Origin: Williamsia sp. 1138
Lineage (GTDB): Bacteria > Actinomycetota > Actinomycetes > Mycobacteriales > Mycobacteriaceae
NCBI RefSeq assembly: GCF_002095435.2
Contig: NZ_MJEJ02000025.1
Coordinates: 1 to 64,000 of the forward strand
Length of the DNA stretch: 64,000 nucleotides
Direction: 5' to 3'
Positions 50,043-63,443 of this stretch are shown piece by piece. The first letter of the stretch is position 1. Each line of letters begins with the position of its first letter. The notes under the pieces are model-generated. The model saw only the letters and a list, made by a program, of their open reading frames with translations, was not told the origin of the DNA and ran no database searches. The translations under genes and the position numbers were made by a program.

Positions 50043-50843
50043 TCAGGCGCGCTTCGCCTTTCTGAACTTGCCGAGGCGGTGGGCCAACCCCCAGCGTGGG
50101 ACCTTGAATGCGGCCTCACGGACGATACTGCCGCTCATCTTCGATTCCCCGAGTTCGCGCTCGGTGAAGGTGATGGGCACCTCGGCCACGTCGAACCCGG
50201 CTTGGATCACCCGCCAGCCGAGGTCGACCTGAAAACAGTATCCGTGCGATTCGATGGCGCTGAGGTCAAGAGTCTCGAGCACCTCACGACGGTAGGCCCG
50301 GAAGCCTCCCGTGATGTCCTTGACCGACACCCCGAGAGCAAGCCGGGAGTAGACGTTGCCACCTCTGGAGAGGATCTCCCGGCGGCGAGGCCAGTTCACC
50401 ACCGTGCCCCCGGGTACATACCGGGAACCGATCACGAGGTCGGCGCCCTCGTTGAGGCGGTCGAGCAGACGATGCAACTCCTCGGGTGCGTGGCTGCCGT
50501 CGGCATCCATCTCCACGAGCACGGCGTAGTCACGCGCCAGACCCCACTTGAAACCTTCGATGTATGCAGCTCCGAGGCCGTTCTTGACGGTCCGATGCAT
50601 CACATGGATGCGGCCGGCACCATCGGTCTCGGCCAGTTGATCGGCGAGTTCACCGGTGCCGTCCGGGCTGCTGTCGTCGACGACGAGAATGTGAACGGCG
50701 GGCTGCGCCGCGTGTACCCGCTTGACGATCAGCGGCAGGTTCTCGATTTCGTTGAACGTCGGGATGATCACCAGAGTGCCGGCCCCGTCCGCCCCCACCA
50801 CGGCTCGCGTACCACGCGAGTTGTCCTCAGGCCCCGTCACCAT
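50043..50843 (-). CDS. ppm1: Polyprenol monophosphomannose synthase
   Basis: A 266-residue GT2 glycosyltransferase that moves mannose from GDP-mannose to polyprenyl phosphate, supplying donor for lipomannan, LAM and protein O-mannosylation. [57 protein letters not shown] (DxD-type metal site) and [12 protein letters not shown] are visible, and [15 protein letters not shown] is the acceptor loop. In M. tuberculosis this domain is fused to Lnt as one protein. Here the genes are separate and overlap by 17 bases. It carries no membrane helix, so it presumably relies on Lnt for localisation. Confidence 0.94.
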   Translation of the reverse strand: MVTGPEDNSRGTRAVVGADGAGTLVIIPTFNEIENLPLIVKRVHAAQPAVHILVVDDSSPDGTGELADQLAETDGAGRIHVMHRTVKNGLGAAYIEGFKWGLARDYAVLVEMDADGSHAPEELHRLLDRLNEGADLVIGSRYVPGGTVVNWPRRREILSRGGNVYSRLALGVSVKDITGGFRAYRREVLETLDLSAIESHGYCFQVDLGWRVIQAGFDVAEVPITFTERELGESKMSGSIVREAAFKVPRWGLAHRLGKFRKAKRA

Positions 50844-52464
50844 GCTCCTCCTTTGACCATCCCCTGAACCTAACGCCTGGCGCCAACAGGTACAAAAAAG
50901 CGCAGATTCCCAAGAGTACGGCCAATCTCTCCGGCCACGGACCGATTGTGGTGGCGATCGTCTGCTCGGTGTTCAGCGGGATCGTGTTCACCAGAGCTGC
51001 GGGCTCGAAGAACCCGCTCCGCGACATGCTGTGACCGTCAGGGGCGATGATCGAGCTGACGCCGCTCGTCGCCGAGACCACCACGGCGCGGCCGTGCTCT
51101 ACGGCGCGGAGCTGGGACATGGCAAGTTGCTGGTACGTCATCTGGGTCCGGCCGAAAGTGGCGTTGTTGGTCGGGACCGACAAGAACTCGGCACCCGACT
51201 GAACCGCTCCGCGGGCAGAGCGGTCGAACGCGATCTCCCAGCACGTCGACACGCCGACCGTCACCTGCCGGCCGTTCGCGATGTCGACGTCGACCACACC
51301 GGGACCGGTGCCCGCCTTGAAGTTCCCAGCCTGTTCCGCATAGGAGGAGAAGTGCGTGAAGAAGCCTCGCCACGGCAGGTATTCACCGAACGGCTGAATG
51401 ATGTGCTTGTCGTATCGACCGCGGATCTGCTGTCCGTCTGCTGCCAGCCGCCCGTCCCAGACGAGCACGGTGTTGGTCGGTCGTCCGTCGGGGTTGCGCA
51501 CCAGTGTGCCCACCATGATCGGGGCATTGATGGCGATGGACGCCGCAGTGATCTCAGCTGCAGCATCGGAGTTCGCGGTCGGATCGATGTCGGAGGCGTT
51601 CTCCGGCCACAAGACGATGTCGGGCTGGGGCGAGTCTCCTGCCTTGACGGCTTCGGCGAGCCGCATCGTCTCTCGCACGTGGTTGTCGAGTACGGCACGG
51701 CGCTGTGAGTTGAAGTCGAGCCCGAGCCTGGGCACATTGCCCTGGATCGCGGCAACCGTGATGGTGTCGTCCGAGGTGTTGCGGCCGTCGACCGAGGGCC
51801 AGAGCGCTGCGGCGACCACTGGTGCCAGCAGCACCAGCGCGGTCGCCGGGATCACCGCCCGCCAACGGCGCGGGTCACGGACGAGCGCACCTGCGAGCGC
51901 CGCGAGCGCAGCGCCGGTCAGCGCGACCCCGAACGACACCAGTGGCGCTCCACCGATGGAGGCCAGCGAGAGCATCGGGCCGCCGATCTGTCCGAACGCC
52001 ACCCTTCCCCACGGGAAACCACCGAAAGGAAACGATGACCGTGCCCATTCGACTGCGACCCAGGTGATCGCAAACCACAGCGGCCCCAGAGGCAAGGTGG
52101 TCGTCCGCACCGCCAGGATCCCGAACAGCCCGGTGTACAGAGACAGCACGATGGCCAGCGCGACCCACGGCAGCGGTCCGACGTAGACGCCGATCCACGG
52201 GAGCAACGGCAGAAAGAAGGCCAACCCGTAGACGAAGCCATACCAGAAACCTTCACGGAAGCGGACCACGCCGCCGAGCGAGCCGGCGAGAAAAGCCAGG
52301 GACACGATGCCCAGGAACCACAGGTTTCGAGGTGGGAACGCAGCCCACATCAGCAGGCCGCCCGCAACACTGCCTGCGGTGCGGAAGAGGAACTGACGGG
52401 ACCTGAAGAATCCGACGCTGCTGCGGGATCCGGGGCTGTCCGCCTCGGTGGTCACGGCCGTCAC
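50827..52464 (-). CDS. lnt: Apolipoprotein N-acyltransferase
   Basis: About 545 residues. Seven or eight N-terminal membrane helices are followed by a nitrilase-type catalytic domain. The catalytic triad is Glu in [11 protein letters not shown], Lys in [17 protein letters not shown] and Cys in [13 protein letters not shown]; a final membrane helix is [17 protein letters not shown]. It N-acylates the diacylglyceryl-cysteine of lipoproteins. GTG 52464 overlaps the amidohydrolase stop by four bases (GTGA) and is preferred to the upstream frame. Overlap with ppm1 by 17 bases mirrors the Lnt-Ppm1 fusion in mycobacteria. Confidence 0.93.
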   Translation of the reverse strand: MTAVTTEADSPGSRSSVGFFRSRQFLFRTAGSVAGGLLMWAAFPPRNLWFLGIVSLAFLAGSLGGVVRFREGFWYGFVYGLAFFLPLLPWIGVYVGPLPWVALAIVLSLYTGLFGILAVRTTTLPLGPLWFAITWVAVEWARSSFPFGGFPWGRVAFGQIGGPMLSLASIGGAPLVSFGVALTGAALAALAGALVRDPRRWRAVIPATALVLLAPVVAAALWPSVDGRNTSDDTITVAAIQGNVPRLGLDFNSQRRAVLDNHVRETMRLAEAVKAGDSPQPDIVLWPENASDIDPTANSDAAAEITAASIAINAPIMVGTLVRNPDGRPTNTVLVWDGRLAADGQQIRGRYDKHIIQPFGEYLPWRGFFTHFSSYAEQAGNFKAGTGPGVVDVDIANGRQVTVGVSTCWEIAFDRSARGAVQSGAEFLSVPTNNATFGRTQMTYQQLAMSQLRAVEHGRAVVVSATSGVSSIIAPDGHSMSRSGFFEPAALVNTIPLNTEQTIATTIGPWPERLAVLLGICAFLYLLAPGVRFRGWSKEEHGDGA

Positions 52465-54071
52465 AGACCTGCCCGATCGTAGATCGGGGTACCGGCTCGC
52501 ACTGTCCGGACACACTCGGGTAAGCGGGTGCCCGGTCGCAGGTCCGGCAATGCGGGGACGCGAGAGCGCGGGTCGGTGGACCAGCGCGCCACGGCCGGGT
52601 CAGCCGACCCCGCGACCACGAGCTCGTCGACCTCCCACACCGCGTAGTCGGCGGGAGCACCGGGGACCAGCGTCCCGGCGACGCCGTCCCGCTCTCCCCC
52701 TGCGCGCCAGGCTCCGCGCGTGGCTGCCGCGAAGGCCGCACGCACCGAGATCGCACTCGTCGGGTTGTTGTGATGTGCCGCTGCGGCAATCGCCTCCCAC
52801 GGCCGTATCGAGGTCACCGGGGCGTCCGAGCTGAAGGCCAATCCGACCCCGGCCCTCGCGAGCTGCGCGAAATCGTTCAGCGAGCGTCCCCGCGGCAGCC
52901 CGAGTCGCTGTTCGTAGAGCTGCCCGGGTCCACCCCAGAGCGCGTCGAACAATGGCTGCATGCTCGCGATGACGCCGCACGACGCCAGAATGGCTGCCTG
53001 TTCGGCCGTGATCATCTCTGCGTGTTCGATCCGGTGACCCATGCGCGCGAGTGCGGGCGCGCCGAGTTCGGCAGCCACGGTGCTGAAACCCTCGACCAGA
53101 AGATCGGTGGCACCATCTCCGATGACGTGGAAGCCGCACTGGATACCGGCCTCGGTGCACGCCCGGATGTGCCGGGTGACGGTGTGGCCGTCGAGATAAC
53201 AGACCCCGCTCGTATCGGCGTCGGTGTAGGGCTCGCGCAGCAACGCAGTGTGAGAGCCGATCGCTCCATCGATGAACAGATCCCCGCCGAGTGCATGAGC
53301 GCGGGTCGCAGCGAGCAGCGAGGTCGCCTGCTCTGCGTCGGCGACCGGCGCGCCCCAATATCGCCGGATCTGCACCGCATGGTCGAGATCGGCAAGCGAG
53401 AGGAAGTCGTCGAGCCCGCTGATGTCGGGTCCACCGTTTTCGTGGACGGCGACGATGCCATGCGCGGCGGCGTCGTCGAGGGCGGCATGCTGGGCCCGGT
53501 AGCGGCCGGTCTGGGACAGCAGCAGGCGGGCGGCGCCGCGTACGCGGTGATGTGCGTCGGCCGTCAGAGGACCTTGCTCGTCATACCCCTGCGCGCCGAT
53601 CAGACCGTCTGCCCGTGAACGCAGAGCTGTCGAGGCAACTGCGCTGTGTTCGTCGATCCGAGCCAGATAGACCGGCCGGTAGCCGACCACCGCGTCGATC
53701 TCCGCAGTGGTCGGGCAAGTCAGGTCGGGCCAGTTCGACTCATCCCAGCCCAGACCCCAGATGAGGTCGGTGTCCGTGTTCTCGACGACGTACCGGCGGA
53801 TCTGCTCGAGGCAGTCTTCGCGACTGACCGCTTCGCTCAGATCGAGACCACGGATCGCGAGACCGGTCGATGTGAGGTGCACATGCGAGTCGACAAACGC
53901 CGGCGCGACCAGTGCACCGCCGAGGTCGACGATCTGGGCTTTGGGATGAAGTGTGCGGCCGACCTGGTCGGATCCGACCCAGACCACCACACCGTTCTCG
54001 ATCGCGATGGCGGTTGCATCGGGGGCCGCCGGCGAGTAAATGTGCCCGCCGATCAGCAGTTGACTGTCCAC
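52461..54071 (-). CDS. Amidohydrolase (YtcJ-like)
   Basis: A 536-residue member of the amidohydrolase_3 branch. Metal-site elements are APAFVDSHVHLTSTG near residue 62, GIVAVHENGG, FHVIGDGATDLLVEGF, GHRIEHAEMI and FSSDAPVTSIRPW. The C-terminal beta-sandwich ends GTPIYDRAG. Enzymes of this group hydrolyse amides, carbamates or imides; the substrate is unknown. It is translationally coupled to lnt (four-base overlap) and lies downstream of fxsA. It has no apparent role in lipoprotein processing. Confidence 0.88.
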   Translation of the reverse strand: MDSQLLIGGHIYSPAAPDATAIAIENGVVVWVGSDQVGRTLHPKAQIVDLGGALVAPAFVDSHVHLTSTGLAIRGLDLSEAVSREDCLEQIRRYVVENTDTDLIWGLGWDESNWPDLTCPTTAEIDAVVGYRPVYLARIDEHSAVASTALRSRADGLIGAQGYDEQGPLTADAHHRVRGAARLLLSQTGRYRAQHAALDDAAAHGIVAVHENGGPDISGLDDFLSLADLDHAVQIRRYWGAPVADAEQATSLLAATRAHALGGDLFIDGAIGSHTALLREPYTDADTSGVCYLDGHTVTRHIRACTEAGIQCGFHVIGDGATDLLVEGFSTVAAELGAPALARMGHRIEHAEMITAEQAAILASCGVIASMQPLFDALWGGPGQLYEQRLGLPRGRSLNDFAQLARAGVGLAFSSDAPVTSIRPWEAIAAAAHHNNPTSAISVRAAFAAATRGAWRAGGERDGVAGTLVPGAPADYAVWEVDELVVAGSADPAVARWSTDPRSRVPALPDLRPGTRLPECVRTVRAGTPIYDRAGL

Positions 54072-54132
54072 GACGGTCCAGTCTGCCTGTCAGTCGTCGA
54101 CTCGGTGTGGCCAGGGCCGCGAACCGCCGGCG

Positions 54133-54657
54133 TCAGAGCTCGGTCTGCGGCTTGCGCAGCTGCGGACGGGTGGGGTCGTATCCGGTCGGGCCGTACTCTG
54201 TGGTGTCGACAACCTGCCCCTCGACGACGGTGACGCCTGCCATTCCCCGGCCGTACCGCGTGTACGTCTCCATCGCCCCGACCACCTTGCGCGTGCCGAG
54301 CGCGATGACAACGGGGCGCAAGAGCAAACGAATCGGCTTGAGCAGCAACAGGATTCCGACCGCAGTGCTGACCAGGCCGGGAACGATCATAGCGATGGTC
54401 GCTGCGGCGAGCAGTACCGTGTCGGCGACGGGCGCAGCGGACTCTGCGGGTCCCGCCGGCTGACCGCCTGCGGCCTTCTCACCCGCGTCGCGCAGGTTTC
54501 GAAACACCTTGGCGCCCTGTCGGCGCAAGAGCCAGAACCCGCCGATCACCGTTGCCAGGCCGAGCAGCAGGGTCCAGCCGAAGCCGATGGCGTAGCAGAG
54601 CCCCACGAAGGCGGCGATTTCGATTGCCACGTAGAGGAGGAAGAGCGCGAACTTCAT
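54133..54657 (-). CDS. fxsA: FxsA-family membrane protein
   Basis: A 174-residue protein with helices KFALFLLYVAIEIAAFVGL and YAIGFGWTLLLGLATVIGGF, then TVLLAAATIAMIVPGLVSTA and a further helix after GILLLLKPIRLLLRPVVIAL. The order FxsA, amidohydrolase, Lnt, Ppm1 partly matches Rv2053c-Rv2051c. In E. coli FxsA overproduction relieves exclusion of phage T7 by F plasmid, but its physiological role is unclear. The cytoplasmic tail (GRGMAGVTVVEGQVVDTTEY) is longer than in E. coli. Confidence 0.85.
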   Translation of the reverse strand: MKFALFLLYVAIEIAAFVGLCYAIGFGWTLLLGLATVIGGFWLLRRQGAKVFRNLRDAGEKAAGGQPAGPAESAAPVADTVLLAAATIAMIVPGLVSTAVGILLLLKPIRLLLRPVVIALGTRKVVGAMETYTRYGRGMAGVTVVEGQVVDTTEYGPTGYDPTRPQLRKPQTEL

Positions 54658-54795
54658 GAGAAACCATCCCGACTATCGGCTGTGCGTACACACGGTCAAC
54701 GCACGGAACGTCCGATTTTCTCCCACTCCCCGAAAATGGTGGGTTCGGGCGAGCGTTTGTCCAGGTCACGCTCACCCGAAGCCACCAACATCGGG

Positions 54796-58407
<3,612 letters not shown>

Positions 58408-58424
58408 GGGGTGGAACCTCCTTG

Positions 58425-58600
58425 CCGGGGATTCGCGCCCGGCGGGTAGTGCAGCGATGGAGCGACAGGGGTCTGACTCCGGGTCTCCCCGACACAGTGG
58501 CGCGACCGCGCCGGAATCGCACCGGCTTCCCTATCGCAGGTCTGGGATCAGACTATCGTCCCCGATGATGGGGCCCTGTGGCGAACCCCACCTGGGCTTT
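58425..58600 (-). promoter_or_regulatory. Cobalamin riboswitch upstream of cobN
   Basis: The minus-strand leader contains the conserved core read as GGGAAGCCGGTGCGATTCCG then GCGCGGTCGCGCCACTGTG (about 58493-58531) and a B12-box-like GGAGTCAGACCCCTGTCG (58463-58480), in the right order and spacing for the cobalamin element. The cobN ribosome binding site follows within 70 bases, consistent with translational control. Exact ends are approximate. Confidence 0.88.
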
Positions 58601-58662
58601 CGTTCGCCGTGAGGACACACCATCGCAGGATGAAGGGTCGCGCACGCAGTACCGTTGAACCC

Positions 58663-59787
58663 ATGAGCCGACCCGCCGACCGCTGCCCCGGGGTGTTTTC
58701 TGCACACCCCGCCGCGGATGGTCATCTCGCGCGGATCCGGCTACCCGGCGGACTCATCACCTCGTCTCAACTGCAGGCGCTGGTCGGGGTCGCCGACGAC
58801 TTCGGCGATGCGCATCTGGAACTCACGTCCCGCGGTAATCTGCAGCTCAGGGGTATTTCGGACCTGGACGGTGCCGCAGAGCGGATCGTCGACGCCGGCC
58901 TGATACCGACCCCGAGTCACGAGCGGGTGCGCAATCTGCAACTGTCGGCGCTGACCGGACGCCGCGGCGGACTTCTCGACGCGCGGCAGATCCTCGACGA
59001 CCTGGACGTCGGCCTTCGGGCCGATCCCGGGCTCGCTCACCTGCCTGCCCGTTTCCTGTTCGGCATCGACGATGGCCGCGGTGACATCGTCGGCGAAGCA
59101 CCCGACGCCGGGTTGCTGGCCATCGACGGGGGCACCCTGGAAGTCGTGGTCGGTGGGGTTCGGACCGGCCGGACAACCACTGTCGACCAGGCAGCGCAGA
59201 CGCTGTTGGCCGTGGCACATGCGTTCCTCGCGGACCGCACGGACGAATGGCGGGTCGAGGACCTGGCCGGGCATCCTGCGATCGATGAGTTTCTCGATTC
59301 GCTCGCCACCGCGCCACCGCATCGATTGCCTTTGCCGCCCACGGAACCTCTGGTCGGTTGGCTGGACCAGGACGACGGACTGGTCGCCCTCGGTGCCGTC
59401 GTGGCACACGGCCGCATGTCGTCGCGCATCGCCGAGTTCCTCGCTGCGATCGAACGGGACATCTACTTCACCCCACGTAAGGAGATCGTCGTCGTCGACC
59501 TCTCGGAGGGGATGGCCGACACCGTTCTACGGGTGCTCGCCCCCATGGGCCTCATCTTCGATGCGAGCTCACCATGGACCCGGGTCAGCGCATGCGCCGG
59601 CTCTCCCGGGTGCGACAAGTCTCGCGCTGACGTGCGCGGGGATCTGGAATTGTTGCTGAGCACACCCGACGTCGAGCTCACCGCACGCGAGCACTGGGTC
59701 GGCTGCGAACGTGGATGTGGTTCACCTCACGGACATCACACCCGCGTCGAGGCCACCGACGACGGGTACGTACGTCAGCAGATCTGA
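58663..59787 (+). CDS. cobG: Precorrin-3B synthase
   Basis: A 374-residue CobG, an oxygen-dependent enzyme related to sulfite/nitrite reductases, which hydroxylates precorrin-3A and forms the gamma-lactone. The ferredoxin-like half (DAHLELTSRGNLQLRGISDL) and C-terminal SACAGSPGCDKSRADV, CERGCGSPHGHH with four cysteines bind the [4Fe-4S] cluster. ATG 58663 (MSRPADRCPG) is preferred over 58609, which extends toward the riboswitch. It starts the plus-strand cobG-cobH-cobIJ chain, divergent from cobN. Its presence shows the aerobic route. Confidence 0.92.
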   Translation: MSRPADRCPGVFSAHPAADGHLARIRLPGGLITSSQLQALVGVADDFGDAHLELTSRGNLQLRGISDLDGAAERIVDAGLIPTPSHERVRNLQLSALTGRRGGLLDARQILDDLDVGLRADPGLAHLPARFLFGIDDGRGDIVGEAPDAGLLAIDGGTLEVVVGGVRTGRTTTVDQAAQTLLAVAHAFLADRTDEWRVEDLAGHPAIDEFLDSLATAPPHRLPLPPTEPLVGWLDQDDGLVALGAVVAHGRMSSRIAEFLAAIERDIYFTPRKEIVVVDLSEGMADTVLRVLAPMGLIFDASSPWTRVSACAGSPGCDKSRADVRGDLELLLSTPDVELTAREHWVGCERGCGSPHGHHTRVEATDDGYVRQQI

Positions 59788-59811
59788 GCGACCTCTATCG
59801 TGGCAAACACC

Positions 59812-60435
59812 ATGTACTCCTATATACGAGACGGCGCCGAGATCTACCGCCAGTCCTTCGCCACGATCCGCTCCGAGGCAGACCTCGGCGGTTTCGACGA
59901 TGACCTGTCGCGCGTTGTCGTCCGGATGATCCATGCTTGCGGTCAGGTCGACCTCACCGCCGATGTCCGTGCCAGCGACGGTGTGGTGACTGCCGCTCGA
60001 AGCGCCCTCGAGGCCGGCGCCCCGATTCTCTGCGACGCCAACATGGTGGCCTCCGGGGTCACCCGGAAACGGCTGCCTGCCGACAACGACGTCCTGTGCA
60101 TGCTCCGAGATCCTCGGACTCCCGAACTCGCGGCTGAATTGGATACCACGAGAACAGCTGCCGCCATAGAGCTTTGGCGCCCAGTTCTCGAGGGGGCAGT
60201 GGTCGCCATAGGCAATGCACCCACCGCGCTGTTCGCTCTACTCGAGCTCATCGACGCCGGCGGGCCACGTCCGGCGGCGGTCATCGGCGCACCAGTGGGT
60301 TTCATCGGAGCGGCCGAATCATGCCAGGCCCTCGCCGATCGCACCGACCTCGAATACCTCACCGTGCTGGGCAGGCGCGGGGGCTCGGCCATCACCGCGG
60401 CAGCCATCAACGCGCTCGCTTCGACAGCGGAATAG
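59812..60435 (+). CDS. cobH: Precorrin-8X methylmutase
   Basis: A CobH of about 207 residues that moves the C-11 methyl to C-12 to give hydrogenobyrinic acid. It begins YSYIRDGAEIYRQSFATIRS and includes RVVVRMIHACGQVDLTADVR with the catalytic His, GAPILCDANMVASGVTRKRL and AVIGAPVGFIGAAESCQAL. ATG 59812 gives the usual family start; GTG 59800 in frame would add four residues. It follows cobG by 24 bases and precedes cobIJ by seven. Confidence 0.94.
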   Translation: MYSYIRDGAEIYRQSFATIRSEADLGGFDDDLSRVVVRMIHACGQVDLTADVRASDGVVTAARSALEAGAPILCDANMVASGVTRKRLPADNDVLCMLRDPRTPELAAELDTTRTAAAIELWRPVLEGAVVAIGNAPTALFALLELIDAGGPRPAAVIGAPVGFIGAAESCQALADRTDLEYLTVLGRRGGSAITAAAINALASTAE

Positions 60436-60442
60436 AGAGACC

Positions 60443-61948
60443 ATGACCGGCAAACTATGGGGAGTGGGCCTGGGCCCCGGGGACAGCGAACTCGTGACCG
60501 TCAAGGCCGCCAGGGTGATCGGTGAGGTCGATGTCGTCGCGTATCACTCCGCCAGGCACGGCAGATCCATCGCCCGATCCGTCGCGGCGCCATATCTGCG
60601 CAACGGTCAGATCGAAGAGAAGTTGATGTATCCGGTCACCACGGAAAGCACCGATCACCCCGGCGGCTATCGAGGAGCACTCGCAGATTTCTACACCTCT
60701 GCGGCACAGACTCTGGCACAGCATCTTTCGGCAGGACGGAGCGTCGCGCTACTCGCCGAAGGCGATCCGCTCTTCTACAGCTCGTACATGCACATGCACA
60801 AACGCCTGGTCGCCGATTTCGACACCGAGATCATCCCCGGGGTGACATCTGTGAGTGCGTCGTCGGCCGCCACCGGGCTTCCCCTGGTCGAGGCGGACGA
60901 AACGCTCACGGTGCTACCCGGCACCCTTCCCAAGGATGAACTGGTCCGCCGACTGCGCGACAGCGACGCCGTGGCCATCATGAAGCTCGGCCGGACCTTC
61001 CCCGATGTTGTTGCTGCGCTGGAAGAGTCGGGTCGCCTCGAGCAGGCCTGGTACGTCGAGCGGGCTTCGACGCTGACGCAACGGGTGGTCCCCGTCGTCG
61101 ACGTGGAACCCTCGACGGTTCCCTATTTCTCGATGATCGTCATACCGGGCGAGCTGAACAATCCACTGATCGCCGAACCGAGTCGCGGCACCGGCCAGGT
61201 CGTGGTGGTCGGCCTCGGGCCGGGCGCCGATCGATGGACAACCCCTGAGGTGCGTGCCGAACTGGCCCAGGCCACAGACTTGGTCGGCTACAAGACCTAC
61301 CTCAACCGGATCACTCCGCGCGCCGGTCAGCGACTGCACGCCAGCGACAACAAGGTCGAGTCCGAACGAGCCTGCATGGCGCTCGATCTCGCCAAAGGCG
61401 GCGCGCGCGTCGTCGTGGTGTCGTCGGGGGATCCCGGTGTCTTCGCAATGGCGGCAGCCGTCATCGAAGAGGCCGCTGACGAACAATGGCGTGAGGTGCC
61501 CGTCCGCGTGGTGCCCGGAGTGACGGCTGCCAACGCCGTCGCGAGTCTGGCCGGCGCTCCCCTCGGCCATGATTACGCGGTGATCTCCCTGTCGGATCGC
61601 CTCAAGAGCTGGGACGTCGTGGCCGACCGGGTCCGGGCCGCACTGCGCGCCGACCTCGTGCTGGCCATCTACAACCCGGGGTCGGCCAGCCGCACCTGGC
61701 AGGTTGCCGAGTTGAAAGAGATCCTGCTGCAACAGATTGCGAGCACAACCCCGGTGATTCTCGGCCGCGATGTCGGCGGACCCGAACAGTCTCTCGTGAT
61801 CACCACGGTGGCCGATCTCGATCCGGCAACGGTCGACATGCGGACGCTGCTGATCATCGGGTCAACCACCACCACCGTCGTCGACCGCTCAGATGGTCAG
61901 GCAGTGTTCACGAATCGTCGCTACTCGGCAAGCCCCGCCACCCAGTGA
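60443..61948 (+). CDS. cobIJ: Bifunctional precorrin-2 C20- and precorrin-3B C17-methyltransferase
   Basis: A 501-residue fusion of two class III SAM methyltransferases. CobI (about 1-240): GKLWGVGLGPGDSELVTVKA, LLAEGDPLFYSSYMHMHKR and VIPGELNNPLIAEP at its end. CobJ (about 247-501): QVVVVGLGPGADRWTTPEVR, RVVVVSSGDPGVFAMAAAVI, RVVPGVTAANAVASLAGAPL and LVLAIYNPGSASRTWQVAEL. The same fusion exists in mycobacteria. ATG 60443 follows the cobH stop closely. Its 3' end overlaps cobK (convergent) by 28 bases. Confidence 0.94.
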   Translation: MTGKLWGVGLGPGDSELVTVKAARVIGEVDVVAYHSARHGRSIARSVAAPYLRNGQIEEKLMYPVTTESTDHPGGYRGALADFYTSAAQTLAQHLSAGRSVALLAEGDPLFYSSYMHMHKRLVADFDTEIIPGVTSVSASSAATGLPLVEADETLTVLPGTLPKDELVRRLRDSDAVAIMKLGRTFPDVVAALEESGRLEQAWYVERASTLTQRVVPVVDVEPSTVPYFSMIVIPGELNNPLIAEPSRGTGQVVVVGLGPGADRWTTPEVRAELAQATDLVGYKTYLNRITPRAGQRLHASDNKVESERACMALDLAKGGARVVVVSSGDPGVFAMAAAVIEEAADEQWREVPVRVVPGVTAANAVASLAGAPLGHDYAVISLSDRLKSWDVVADRVRAALRADLVLAIYNPGSASRTWQVAELKEILLQQIASTTPVILGRDVGGPEQSLVITTVADLDPATVDMRTLLIIGSTTTTVVDRSDGQAVFTNRRYSASPATQ

Positions 61949-62679
61949 GCGGCTTCGGCCGCGGTGTGAACGCGGGGTCCGCCGGGAGTGGAAGGCCTAC
62001 GCACCATGATCACCGGGAGTGACAACTGCCGCGCCGCATCGAGTTTGGCGCTCACCAACTGGCCGCCGCTGTTCTTCGTCACGATGACGTCGATACCGTG
62101 TTCGCGCATCAGGGCGAGTTCACCTTCGAGTCTGTAAGGTCCTCGACTTCGGATCACGGTGCTGTGTCGGGGGCCCTCCCGCTCGGGCGGGTCCACGAGT
62201 CGGATCAGGAACCACGCATCGTCGATGGCCTTGAAGACGTCGACGTCCTGACGGCCCGTGGTCAGGAAGACCCGCAGGTCGTCCCGCACGGCCGCCATCT
62301 CGGAGACCGCCCGCGCGGCGCCGAGCATGTCGTCGACCTCGATCCAGGCGTCGCCGGGCCGAGCCTGCCATTCCGCTCTGCGCAACGTCAGCAGCGGTAG
62401 TTCGAGGGCCTCTGCTGCCTGCGCGGCGTTCGCCGAGATCACTCGGGCGAACGGATGGGTGGCGTCGACGATGGCGGTGCACTCGTTCGTTCGAAGCCAC
62501 GAGACGAGGCCGTCGACTCCGCCGAAACCACCGACCCGCACCTCCCCCACCGGCAACGCGGGATTCTTCACCCGGCCCGCCAGCGACGAGACAGCGTCGA
62601 CGCCCGCAGCGTCCAGGAGGGTTGCGAGAGACCTGGCCTCTGCCGTACCTCCGAGGATCAGAACCCGACGGCCGTTCAC
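61921..62679 (-). CDS. cobK: Precorrin-6A reductase
   Basis: A 252-residue NADPH-dependent reductase making precorrin-6B. GRRVLILGGTAEARSLATLL is the nucleotide-binding start, AIVDATHPFARVISANAAQA the substrate region, and DVIVTKNSGGQLVSAKLDAA with LPVIMVRRP the C-terminal part. It overlaps cobM upstream by four bases on the same strand and cobIJ convergently by 28 bases, so read-through antisense RNA is possible at its 3' end. Confidence 0.93.
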   Translation of the reverse strand: MNGRRVLILGGTAEARSLATLLDAAGVDAVSSLAGRVKNPALPVGEVRVGGFGGVDGLVSWLRTNECTAIVDATHPFARVISANAAQAAEALELPLLTLRRAEWQARPGDAWIEVDDMLGAARAVSEMAAVRDDLRVFLTTGRQDVDVFKAIDDAWFLIRLVDPPEREGPRHSTVIRSRGPYRLEGELALMREHGIDVIVTKNSGGQLVSAKLDAARQLSLPVIMVRRPSTPGGPRVHTAAEAAHWVAGLAE

Positions 62680-63443
62680 GGGTGCCGGGAGTCGTCGCGG
62701 AGTTTGGTCATCCGAGCGGTCGAGTACAGGTAGCTGTCGGGAAACTGGTCCGCAGCCAGCACCTCGCCGACGAAGATCACCGCTGTGCGCACAATTCTGT
62801 TCGACTCCAGGCGTTCCGGCAGCTCTTCCAGCCGACAGCGCACGACCTGTTCATTCTCGCGGCTGGCGAAGGCGACCACCGCGACAGGACACTGCGCGCC
62901 GTAGTGAGGTGTGAGCGCCTCGACGATCTGCGCACTCTGATGGGCGGCCAGGTGGAGAGCCATCGTGACCCCGGAGCGCGCGAGCTCGTCGAGTTGTTCA
63001 CCGTCGGGCATATCCGTCGACAAGGTGGACACCCGCGTGATCAGTAGGGACTGCCCCACCCCTGGGACCGTCAACTCCTGCTTGAGTGCCGCGGCCGCTG
63101 CCGTGAATGCTGGTACACCAGGGACGATCTCGTAGTCGATGCCAAGCTTCCGGAGGTGCCGGATCTGCTCCGCAACAGCCGAATACAACGCGGGATCACC
63201 AGAGTGGAGCCGGGCGACATCATGCCCCGCCCGATGCGCTTCATCGATATGGTCGATGATCGTCGTCAACGGCATCTTCGCGGTGTTGATGAGGTTCGCA
63301 CCGGTTGGGCAGTGCTCGAGCATCTCCTCCGGCACCAGCGATCCGGCGTAGAGGCAGGTGTCGCACCGCGACAGGACGCCGGCACCGCGCAGCGTGATGA
63401 GGTCTGCTGCACCCGGACCGGCACCTATGAAGTAGACGGTCAT
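62676..63443 (-). CDS. cobM: Precorrin-4 C11-methyltransferase
   Basis: A 255-residue class III SAM methyltransferase. TVYFIGAGPGAADLITLRGA, CLYAGSLVPEEMLEHCPTGA, ARLHSGDPALYSAVAEQIRH and YEIVPGVPAFTAAAAALKQE are diagnostic of CobM. ATG 63443 overlaps the cobL stop by four bases; the longer frame from 63653 is antisense-free but only reads through cobL in another phase. It forms the cobL-cobM-cobK chain with coupled translation. Confidence 0.94.
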   Translation of the reverse strand: MTVYFIGAGPGAADLITLRGAGVLSRCDTCLYAGSLVPEEMLEHCPTGANLINTAKMPLTTIIDHIDEAHRAGHDVARLHSGDPALYSAVAEQIRHLRKLGIDYEIVPGVPAFTAAAAALKQELTVPGVGQSLLITRVSTLSTDMPDGEQLDELARSGVTMALHLAAHQSAQIVEALTPHYGAQCPVAVVAFASRENEQVVRCRLEELPERLESNRIVRTAVIFVGEVLAADQFPDSYLYSTARMTKLRDDSRHP